From contig NZ_JAUOEK010000134.1 in assembly GCF_030540835.1 (NCBI RefSeq), positions 40,341-104,340 of the forward strand: a stretch of DNA of 64,000 bases, written 5' to 3'. The notes beneath the pieces were generated by a model. It had not been told where the DNA came from. It was given only the letters and a program-made list of their open reading frames with translations, and searched no databases. The stretch comes from Flavivirga aquimarina. Lineage in GTDB: Bacteria; Bacteroidota; Bacteroidia; Flavobacteriales; Flavobacteriaceae. Shown here one piece after another: positions 36,479 through 44,336 of the stretch; the first letter of the stretch is position 1; each line of letters begins with the position of its first letter. The translations under genes and the position numbers were made by a program.

Positions 36479-38910
36479 ATCTGATTTTCTATTTTGTGAA
36501 TTACTTTTAATGTTTTTAGAATAGAGTCTGGCGTTACCGATATCGTATCAATACCTTCATTCACCAAGAATTCTGAAAAATCCGGAAAGTCTGAAGGACC
36601 TTGACCACAAATACCAACTTTTGTTTTGTGACGTTTTGCAGTCGATATCAACATTTTAATCATGCTTTTAACTGCTTCATTTCGTTCGTCATACAAATGC
36701 GCCACTAAACTAGAATCTCTGTCTAAACCAAGGCATAATTGGGTTAAATCATTTGATCCTATTGAGAACCCATCAACCAATGGAGCAAATTGATCTGCAA
36801 GAAGCACATTGGAAGGAAGCTCTGCCATAAGATATATTTCTAAACCACGATCACCTCTTTTTAACCCATTTTCTTCCATAATAGCCAATACTTTTTTGAG
36901 CTCTTCTGGAGTTCTACAAAACGGAATCATAATGGTTGTATTTTCCAAACCATACTCGTCTCTTACCATTTTAAGAGCTTTGCATTCTAAAATAAAAGCT
37001 TCTTTAAAGGATTCTGAATAATATCTAGAAGCCCCACGCCAACCAATCATAGGGTTTTCTTCCTTAGGCTCAAAGTGATTACCCCCCAATAGATTAAAAT
37101 ACTCGTTCGATTTAAAATCGGATAATCTCGTAATTACTCTATTTGGATAAAAAGATGCCGCAATTTTAGCAATTCCTTGTGCCAGTTTATTAATAAAAAA
37201 GGCTTCTTCTGTTTCATAGCCTTTTATCAGTTCGGCAATAGAATTAGATAAAGCAAGGTCGTTTAGCTCTTTGTGTTTCAACAAAGCTAAAGGGTGTACC
37301 TTTATATAATTATTAATAATAAACTCTTCTCTAGCCAACCCAACACCTGCATTTGGAATTTTTCGGTATTGAAAAGCCAGTTCTGGCGACCCAATATTCA
37401 TCATAATAGGCGTTTTGGTCTTGGGAAATTCTGAATAGGCTGTCTCGTGTAATTTATACTTTATTTTACCTTTATATATTTTACCAATATTTCCTTCTGC
37501 ACAAGACACCGATATTTCCTGATTGTTTTCTAATAGCGTTGTAGCATTGGTAGCTCCTACTATAGCTGGAACACCAATTTCTCTAGCTACTATAGCTGCA
37601 TGACAGGTTCTACCGCCTTTTTCTGTAATAATCGCAGATGCTTTTTTCATTAAAGGTTCCCAATCCGGATCTGTCATTTCCGTTACTAAAACATCACCTG
37701 CTTTAAAATCTGTTTCGTCTGCACTACCATCTCTACCATCTAACGTTAATATTTTATGAACACTCCCACTACCAATCTTATCACCTACTGCAACACCTTC
37801 TAAAATCAATTTGTCTTTTAACTGATTTATGTCTTCAATTTGGTATTCTTTAATGTTTTCAGTTTGTTCTTGAGAATGGATGGTTTCTGGTCTTGCTTGT
37901 ACAATGAATAGTTCATTTGATAAACCATCAATGGCCCATTCTATATCCATAGGACACCAAACACCTCTAATTTTACTATAATAATCTTCAATTTTCTGAA
38001 CCCATTGTGCTAATTGCTTTATTTGGGAGTCATTTAAACAAAAGGTTCCTTGCATTTTTTTGCTTACTGGAACTGTTTTAACTGTTTCAAATGGTTTATT
38101 TCCATAAACCATTTTATGTGATTTATTACCCAGCTTCTTATCTATAATAGCGTTGTATCCTTTCTTTAGCGTTGGTTTAAATACTAGAAATTCATCAGGA
38201 GAAATTTCTCCACCAACAACCAATTCGCCCAATCCGTAGGCACCATTAATTAGTACGACATCTTTAAACCCACTTTCTGTATCTAAAGAAAATGCAACTC
38301 CGGAAGCTCCTATGTCTGAACGCACCATTTTTTGTACACAAACCGATAATTTTACTGTAAAATGATCGAATCCTCTTGATGAGCGGTACGAAATAGCTCT
38401 ATCTGTATATAATGAAGCAAAACAACTTCTAATAGCTGTAAGTAGCATTTCTCCTCCGCGAATATTAAGATACGTTGATTGCTGTCCCGCGAAAGAAGCA
38501 TCCGGTAAATCTTCGGCTGTTGCCGAAGATCGTACAGCAATATCTGTAGCTTCTTGATTATAATCTTCAGACAACTCATAGTAAGATTTTAAAATAGCCT
38601 TTTCTACAGTAACCGGAAATTTTCCGTTTGATATTAATTTCCGAATTTGAGAACCTGCTTTACGTAGTTGAATAATGTCTGATGAATCTAAACCTTCTAA
38701 TGTTTTGTTAATCTTATCTTTTAAACGATTTTCTTCTATAAAAGCATCGAAAGCATCTACGTTTACAGCAAACCCATTAGGAACTTTAATATTTTGCTGC
38801 GTTAAATTTTGAATCATTTCACCTAATGAGGCATTCTTACCTCCTACTTTAGGTAAATCGTGTATACCAATTTCATTTAATTTTTGAATGAATTGCTTTT
38901 CTGTTTTCAT
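36475..38910 (-). CDS. ppsA: Phosphoenolpyruvate synthase
   Basis: An 811-residue cytosolic enzyme making PEP from pyruvate and ATP, releasing AMP and phosphate, used when cells grow on pyruvate, lactate or amino acids. The ATP-grasp domain (about 15-345) has KVGGKNASLGEM and RSSATAEDLP. The swivelling domain has the phospho-carrier His437 in GGRTCHAAIVA. The C-terminal TIM barrel (about 480-805) has the GICGQGPSDFPDF region with the catalytic Cys. It lies between two two-component systems without obvious link to them. A perfect palindrome 26 nt upstream of the ATG suggests control by a LacI-type repressor. Confidence 0.93.
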   Translation of the reverse strand: MKTEKQFIQKLNEIGIHDLPKVGGKNASLGEMIQNLTQQNIKVPNGFAVNVDAFDAFIEENRLKDKINKTLEGLDSSDIIQLRKAGSQIRKLISNGKFPVTVEKAILKSYYELSEDYNQEATDIAVRSSATAEDLPDASFAGQQSTYLNIRGGEMLLTAIRSCFASLYTDRAISYRSSRGFDHFTVKLSVCVQKMVRSDIGASGVAFSLDTESGFKDVVLINGAYGLGELVVGGEISPDEFLVFKPTLKKGYNAIIDKKLGNKSHKMVYGNKPFETVKTVPVSKKMQGTFCLNDSQIKQLAQWVQKIEDYYSKIRGVWCPMDIEWAIDGLSNELFIVQARPETIHSQEQTENIKEYQIEDINQLKDKLILEGVAVGDKIGSGSVHKILTLDGRDGSADETDFKAGDVLVTEMTDPDWEPLMKKASAIITEKGGRTCHAAIVAREIGVPAIVGATNATTLLENNQEISVSCAEGNIGKIYKGKIKYKLHETAYSEFPKTKTPIMMNIGSPELAFQYRKIPNAGVGLAREEFIINNYIKVHPLALLKHKELNDLALSNSIAELIKGYETEEAFFINKLAQGIAKIAASFYPNRVITRLSDFKSNEYFNLLGGNHFEPKEENPMIGWRGASRYYSESFKEAFILECKALKMVRDEYGLENTTIMIPFCRTPEELKKVLAIMEENGLKRGDRGLEIYLMAELPSNVLLADQFAPLVDGFSIGSNDLTQLCLGLDRDSSLVAHLYDERNEAVKSMIKMLISTAKRHKTKVGICGQGPSDFPDFSEFLVNEGIDTISVTPDSILKTLKVIHKIENQI

Positions 38911-39418
38911 GGTTATAAATTGAGAAAATTATTTTTACGAAAACGTTTTCGTAACTTGTTAAAAAAATATTTCAAGATGCAAAATTTCAATATTAATTGA
39001 ATGTATTCAACCTAAATTTTCACATAAAACGATACTATTTTTGCCCATTAGTATTAATATCCTTAATCTTTAGTAAAAAAAGCATTATTAACAAACATGC
39101 AAATAGTAAAATATTAAGATTAAAAAAGGAATATTTTATCGGATTTTATATGTGGAATTAAAAACACTTGTAGATTGTATAATTTAAAGTGTATTTCTTA
39201 AAAAAAGTTGGAGGTGCCATAAAGTTTATTCAAACTTTAATCAAACCTTCGTATGTTGAAATGGCTAGTGCGTCTAGATTTGATTGTAATTTTAAAACTA
39301 AAGACATCATATTCGCTATCACACCCAATAAGCTTCGAATTTGCCAAGAATGGTAAGCTTTTAAATGATGACACTCCACAAAAAGTAAAACCAACTAATC
39401 TCAGGACATCCTTTTCGA
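38911..39418. other. 508-nt region without a supported gene
   Basis: Between ppsA and the convergent 3' end of the right histidine kinase. Apart from the ppsA operator palindrome near 38936 I see only A/T-rich sequence. A short plus-strand frame of 70 codons at 39253-39465 runs into the kinase gene on the other strand and shows no start signal or family. I take it as chance. Confidence 0.5.
38936..38953. promoter_or_regulatory. Perfect 18-bp palindrome upstream of ppsA (probable operator)
   Basis: TACGAAAACGTTTTCGTA with a central CG step, the form bound by LacI/GalR-family repressors. It ends 26 nt before the ppsA start, so it lies in the promoter or leader. Confidence 0.6.
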
Positions 39419-40786
39419 TTAAAACATCAAACTCACCGAAGTTCCTTTATGCTCTATACTTTTAATTTGAATGTTACCTTTGTGCAACAACATAATTTGT
39501 TTACATAAACTCAACCCAATACCGCTTCCTGTTTTTTTAGTAGTAAAAAAAGGCACAAAAATATTGTCGATAATTTCATCGGGAATACCTTTTCCATTGT
39601 CTGTTATTTTTAAAACGGTCTGTCCTCCAATTGTTTTTTTTGCTTGTATAATAATCTTCGGATTTTTAACTCCTTTACAAGCTTCAACCGCATTCAAAAT
39701 TAAATTAATAAGTACCTGTTCTATTAAATACGTATCTATTTCAATTTCTAAAGTAGTATTTTCAGATTCAAATATAAGATCGGTATCCTTCTCTTTAAAA
39801 GAGGGCAGCATTAATGTTTTAATATTATCAAACAATTCTCCTACTAAGATTTTACTTAAGTTAAGTGTGGTGACTTTATTTAAGCTTCGGTAGGTTTTGG
39901 CAAACTTTAATAAACCTTCACTTCTTTTTTTTATGCTCTCAATACCAATATCTAGATCGTTCATGTCCAAAGGGTAATTATCTGAATCCTGAATAGACAG
40001 CCCTACTTTAGATTGTAAGGTCTCTGCTAATGATGAAATTGGCGCAATGGAATTCATGATTTCATGTGTCATAACACTCAACAATTTTCGCCATGCTTCC
40101 GATTCGTTCCTGTTTAATGTATCTTCAATATTTTGTAAAACGATTAATTTATAATTGATATTTTCGATTAAAAAAACTGAGCTTGAAATTAATATTTTTA
40201 CTTTTTCATTGTCAATATTAATAGTAATATCATCACCTTTTGCATAATTGTTTTCAAAAATAATTTTATACAGGTCAGGTTTTCTGTCTTTTATAAAATG
40301 AATGGTCTTTAAAGACGGCACATTCAATATGTTCTTAAAAGCATCATTACCCCACAAAACCTCACCGGATTCTATATTATAAGCTATAATGCCTGTATCA
40401 ACTAATTCTAGTATTTTTTGGAGGTATAAATGCTGAGCTTCTTTTTCATAATTAATGGCATTAATGGTTTTATTTACTTCGTTAAACCCTTTATGAAGCG
40501 TTCTTATGTCTTGTGAGCCAGAAGTTTCATTAAACCATCTAGAAAAATCTCTATACTTTACAGATTCAAAAAAATCATCCATTTCTGCAAACCGTTTCAT
40601 GATGAAACGATATAAATTCAAAAAAGAAAAAACAGCAATAATGGCCATAAGTAATGTAATAATTATAGCAATTGATAGATTTGTATTAAAGTCTAATTTG
40701 CTAACTGTAAAGGCCAAACCTAGCAGTAAAAAAAACAAAACCATCACTCTTATAGAAAGAGCCCATTTATACTTACTATAAGCCAT
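39419..40786 (-). CDS. Sensor histidine kinase, right system
   Basis: A 455-residue kinase paralogous to the left one. Two helices (about 9-28 and 36-57) are joined by a very short loop. A HAMP-like or coiled linker and a PAS-like part (about 120-220) follow. The phospho-acceptor is His241 in VMTHEIMNSIAPI. The ATP-binding boxes are NLILNAVEAC, DNGKGIP and FFTTKKTGSGIGLSL. It overlaps the end of its regulator gene by 11 nt, so both are made together. In the left system the same two genes are in the same order, only on the other strand. Confidence 0.9.
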   Translation of the reverse strand: MAYSKYKWALSIRVMVLFFLLLGLAFTVSKLDFNTNLSIAIIITLLMAIIAVFSFLNLYRFIMKRFAEMDDFFESVKYRDFSRWFNETSGSQDIRTLHKGFNEVNKTINAINYEKEAQHLYLQKILELVDTGIIAYNIESGEVLWGNDAFKNILNVPSLKTIHFIKDRKPDLYKIIFENNYAKGDDITINIDNEKVKILISSSVFLIENINYKLIVLQNIEDTLNRNESEAWRKLLSVMTHEIMNSIAPISSLAETLQSKVGLSIQDSDNYPLDMNDLDIGIESIKKRSEGLLKFAKTYRSLNKVTTLNLSKILVGELFDNIKTLMLPSFKEKDTDLIFESENTTLEIEIDTYLIEQVLINLILNAVEACKGVKNPKIIIQAKKTIGGQTVLKITDNGKGIPDEIIDNIFVPFFTTKKTGSGIGLSLCKQIMLLHKGNIQIKSIEHKGTSVSLMF

Positions 40787-42122
40787 ATTTGTTTAACCTT
40801 CTATAGAGCGCTGTTCTTGTAATCCCTAATTCTTTTGCAGATTTAGAGATATTGCTATTATTTTTTTCAATGACTTTTAAGATGGTATTCTTCTCAACAG
40901 TCTCTAAGTTAAGACCGCTTTCTTCAGTTCTAATTTGCTTTTTTTCAATGGGCGAAAAAACCAAATCCTCATCAGTTAAAGTATTTTCGTCAGCCATAAT
41001 AATAGCCCTTTCTAAAGCATATTGCAGCTCGCGAACATTGCCTGGGAAATAATAACTTTTTAATTTTTTCATAAAACTATCTTCTAATTTAAAAGCTGAT
41101 TTTAGATACTTTTCGGCATACATTTCAATAAAATGATTTGCTAATAATAAAATATCGTTATCTCGAGATCTTAATGGTGGCATTATAATTTCCACAGTGT
41201 TAATTCTATAAATAAGGTCTTTTCTAAACTTAGTCTCGTTTGCTAAAAGAGCAATATCTAAATTGGTAGCACAAATAAGCCTTATATTTAAAGGAATCGG
41301 CTGGTTTGACCCAAGCGGCGTTACCTGCCTGTTTTGAAGTATTGTTAAAAGTCGGGCTTGTTGTTGTAAACTTATATTTCCAATCTCATCTAGAAACAAA
41401 GTACCGCCCTCGGCAGCTTCAAAACGCCCTTTTCTATCTTCTTTCGCATCGGTAAACGCCCCCTTTTTATAACCAAATAATTCACTTTCAAACAAGGTTT
41501 CGGTTAGTGCACCAACATCTACTTTAATAAATGGTTTGTTCTTCCGTAAAGAATTATCATGTATGGCTTTCGCTACCAAATCTTTTCCTGTACCGTTTTC
41601 TCCAAGAATTAAAATATTAGCCTCTGTTGGTGCAATCTTTTTAATCTTTAAAAACACCTCTTGCATCACGCTGCTTTCTCCTAATATCTCGCTTCCAAAA
41701 ATTCCTGTATTTTCCGTTTTATTTTTACCAGATACTTTTTTACTAAGAATCTCAGTTATGGATTGAATCAGTTTTTCATTCTTCCAGGGTTTTACTAAAA
41801 AGTCTAAAGCACCTTCCTTTAACGATTTTATGGCCAAGTCTAATTCGCCATAAGCAGTAATTAAAATCACCCCTACTTCTTTATCAATCTCCTTAATTTT
41901 ATTAAGCCAATAAATCCCTTCATTACCAGTATTTACCAAGCCGTTAAAATTCATATCTAACACTACAATATCAAACTTATGTCTTCTTATTAAATCACTA
42001 ATATTATTCGGATTTTTCTCCACAACAACCTGTTTTACTCTAGATTTTAGTAAAAGGCGTATGGCAGTCAACACGTCTGCATCATCATCTACAACTAATA
42101 TGTTTGCGTTCTTTAACAACAT
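40776..42122 (-). CDS. NtrC-type sigma-54-dependent response regulator, right system
   Basis: A 448-residue regulator. The receiver has phospho-acceptor Asp56 in VVLDMNF. The AAA+ domain has GENGTGKD, the GAFTDA loop and GGTLFLDEIGNI. The Fis-type C-terminus is SAKELGITRTALYRRLNKYGL. It is close to the left regulator along its length, including the unusual GAFTDA, so the two systems come from one duplication. It is divergent from the right adaptor operon, and the intergenic region holds two tandem dyads like those of the left system. Cross-recognition between the two is likely at least in part. Confidence 0.92.
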   Translation of the reverse strand: MLLKNANILVVDDDADVLTAIRLLLKSRVKQVVVEKNPNNISDLIRRHKFDIVVLDMNFNGLVNTGNEGIYWLNKIKEIDKEVGVILITAYGELDLAIKSLKEGALDFLVKPWKNEKLIQSITEILSKKVSGKNKTENTGIFGSEILGESSVMQEVFLKIKKIAPTEANILILGENGTGKDLVAKAIHDNSLRKNKPFIKVDVGALTETLFESELFGYKKGAFTDAKEDRKGRFEAAEGGTLFLDEIGNISLQQQARLLTILQNRQVTPLGSNQPIPLNIRLICATNLDIALLANETKFRKDLIYRINTVEIIMPPLRSRDNDILLLANHFIEMYAEKYLKSAFKLEDSFMKKLKSYYFPGNVRELQYALERAIIMADENTLTDEDLVFSPIEKKQIRTEESGLNLETVEKNTILKVIEKNNSNISKSAKELGITRTALYRRLNKYGL

Positions 42123-42192
42123 TATTACAATATTACAATTTTATTAGCCTTTTTATGAATTAGAACTCTAGAAATTAACGGTTAACATAAAA

Positions 42193-42232
42193 GTGTTTTA
42201 ATACCGTACACGAGTGTATCAAAAACGCACAC
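42193..42232. promoter_or_regulatory. Tandem dyads GTGT-N11-ACAC, probable enhancer of the right operon
   Basis: GTGT (42193-42196), 11 nt, ACAC (42208-42211) and GTGT (42214-42217), 11 nt, ACAC (42229-42232): both exact and 21 bp apart. Geometry and half-sites match those of the left locus. They lie about 90-110 bp upstream of the predicted adaptor start site. Confidence 0.7.
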
Positions 42233-42284
42233 ATGCTTAACTCTTACAAATACAAAACATCTGAAATACAGTAATTTACACATT

Positions 42285-42300
42285 TGGCACAGTTATAACA
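42285..42300 (+). promoter_or_regulatory. Candidate sigma-54 promoter of the right export operon
   Basis: TGGCACA, four bases, then TAACA. The -24 half TGGCAC is exact, but the -12 half lacks the usual TTGC. A start near 42311 leaves about 16 nt to the ATG at 42327, the same leader length as in the left operon. Confidence 0.4.
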
Positions 42301-42326
42301 ACAAATAAAGTAATATAAACAGCCTT

Positions 42327-43577
42327 ATGGATATACCTATAGAAAAGAAACGATTTACCAAATCGAAAATAGCAATAATTGCTGGAACAATTTTACTAAT
42401 ATCCTTTATAATATTTGTCTTTGTTTCTTCTGGTGGAAAATCAAAATTAAATGTAGATACCGAGCGTATTATGGTAAGCACGGTTACGAATGGCGTTTTC
42501 CAAGAAAATATTCCCGTAAGTGGTATCGTATTACCCATTACAACGATTTACTTAGATGCTCTTGAAGGAGGAAGGGTTGAAGAAATATTTGTTGAAGATG
42601 GTACCATTATGAAACAAAACGAACCTATCCTTCGTCTTTCTAATACCGATTTAGAACTTAGTTTGGTAAATCAAGAAACATCGGTATATAATTTATTAAC
42701 TCAAATGCAAATTTCTCAGAATGCAGCCCGTCAAAATACCATCAACAAATTAAACCAAATGACCGATGTTGAAAGCGCTTTCATTGAAGCCAATAGATTA
42801 TACCAACTTAATAAAACATTATATGATCAAAAAGCCATTGGGCGTCACGAATTTCAAGAATCTGAAAATAATTATAACTACCAAAAACAACGTATGGAAT
42901 TAGCGCAACAGATTTTAAAACAAGATTCCATCTCTGTTCAACAAGAAACAAACCAGGCTAAAAGTTCTTTCTCAAGAACCCAAAGCGCTCTAAAGCTCAT
43001 GCGTAAAAAAGTAGGTGATTTAGTGGTTCGAGCACCGGTTGAAGGTCAATTAACATCTTTAGTCGCCGAAATTGGACAATCTATAAACAAAGGAAACCGC
43101 TTAGGACAAATAGACGTATTAAGTGGATTTAAAGTACGTGTAGACATAGACGAGCATTACATATCAAGAATCTACTCGGGGCAAACAGGGACTTTTCCTT
43201 TTAACGGTAAAAATTATAAATTGTTAATTAAAAAGGTATACACACAGGTTACCGATGGTAGATTTCAAGTAGATATGCTCTTTGATGAAAAAGTTCCAGA
43301 AGGTATTCGCAGAGGACAATCATTACAAATTAGACTGGCATTAAGCGATGAAAAGCAAGCTATATTAATACCTAAAGGAGGTTTTTTTCAAAAAACAGGT
43401 GGCAATTGGGTTTTTAAATTGAGTGATGATGGCAAACTAGCGTATAAAGTTGATATCCAATTAGGAAGTCAAAATACCGAGTACTATGAAGTACTTAAAG
43501 GCCTAAACCCTGATGATAAAGTTGTAACTTCAAGCTATGATAACTTCGGAGATAAGCAAGAATTAATTTTAAAATAA
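42327..43577 (+). CDS. HlyD/MacA-type periplasmic adaptor, right operon
   Basis: A 416-residue membrane-fusion protein, the same length as the left-operon paralogue. It has a helix at about 14-34, the lipoyl-like part LEGGRVEEIFVEDGTIMKQNEPIL, a coiled hairpin (about 110-225, with many Gln/Asn), the return DLVVRAPVEGQLTSLVAEIGQSI and C-terminal barrel domains. It ends SSYDNFGDKQELILK, closely matching the end of the other adaptor (SGYDAFGESDKLILK). It is first in the right operon and 13 nt before the ATPase. The TolC partner is the last gene of the same operon. Confidence 0.92.
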   Translation: MDIPIEKKRFTKSKIAIIAGTILLISFIIFVFVSSGGKSKLNVDTERIMVSTVTNGVFQENIPVSGIVLPITTIYLDALEGGRVEEIFVEDGTIMKQNEPILRLSNTDLELSLVNQETSVYNLLTQMQISQNAARQNTINKLNQMTDVESAFIEANRLYQLNKTLYDQKAIGRHEFQESENNYNYQKQRMELAQQILKQDSISVQQETNQAKSSFSRTQSALKLMRKKVGDLVVRAPVEGQLTSLVAEIGQSINKGNRLGQIDVLSGFKVRVDIDEHYISRIYSGQTGTFPFNGKNYKLLIKKVYTQVTDGRFQVDMLFDEKVPEGIRRGQSLQIRLALSDEKQAILIPKGGFFQKTGGNWVFKLSDDGKLAYKVDIQLGSQNTEYYEVLKGLNPDDKVVTSSYDNFGDKQELILK

Positions 43578-43590
43578 AAACATACCAATC

Positions 43591-44268
43591 ATGATTAAAA
43601 TAACTGATTTAGAAAAATATTATAAAACTGAAGAGTTACAAACCATAGCGCTTAACAAATTGTCTTTTGATGTAAAAAAAGGTGAATTTGTTGCCATTAT
43701 GGGACCTTCGGGGTGTGGTAAATCAACACTACTTAATATTTTAGGAATGTTAGACGATTCTGATGGTGGTAGTTTTATTTTTAATGGTGAAGAGGTTATT
43801 CATTATAACGAAAGAAAAAGAGCAAACATTCGCAAACATAATATTGGTTTTGTATTTCAAAGCTTTAATCTAATAGATCAACTCACTGTTTTTGAAAATG
43901 TGGAACTCCCATTAATTTATACAGGTGTAAAAAAAGCTGAAAGAAAAAAGAAAGTGCATGAAGTATTAGAGAAAATGCAAATCATGCACAGACGCAAACA
44001 CTTCCCACAGCAATTGTCTGGAGGTCAACAACAACGTGTCGCAGTAGCTAGAGCCGTAGTAAACAACCCCAAACTAATCCTTGCCGATGAGCCTACAGGA
44101 AACCTCGACAGTTCTAATGGTAATGAAGTCATGGATTTATTAACCGAATTAAATAAACAAGGCACCACCATTATTATGGTAACACATAGCGAGCATGATG
44201 CTAAGTTTTCACACCGTATTATTCGTATGCTAGATGGTCAAAAGGTCATAGAAAATAGTTTAATTTAA
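43591..44268 (+). CDS. ABC transporter ATPase (MacB/LolD type), right operon, first
   Basis: A 225-residue ATPase with complete motifs: GPSGCGKST, FVFQSFNL, LSGGQQQRVAVARA, LILADEPTGNLDS and VTHSEHD. It lies between the adaptor gene and six permease genes. It is more like the ATPase of the left operon than like the second ATPase of its own operon. It probably serves most of the permeases here. The 68-nt gap to the first permease shows no hairpin. Confidence 0.93.
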   Translation: MIKITDLEKYYKTEELQTIALNKLSFDVKKGEFVAIMGPSGCGKSTLLNILGMLDDSDGGSFIFNGEEVIHYNERKRANIRKHNIGFVFQSFNLIDQLTVFENVELPLIYTGVKKAERKKKVHEVLEKMQIMHRRKHFPQQLSGGQQQRVAVARAVVNNPKLILADEPTGNLDSSNGNEVMDLLTELNKQGTTIIMVTHSEHDAKFSHRIIRMLDGQKVIENSLI

Positions 44269-44336
44269 GTCTGTTTTTCAGATCATAAAATAGAAAAATC
44301 AATCAATCAAAAAACGAATAGCAAATCATAAAAATC

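Noticed and set aside
39253..39465. A 70-codon plus-strand frame between ppsA and the right histidine kinase
   Set aside because: No family resemblance, no start signal, and its 3' part lies over the kinase gene on the other strand.
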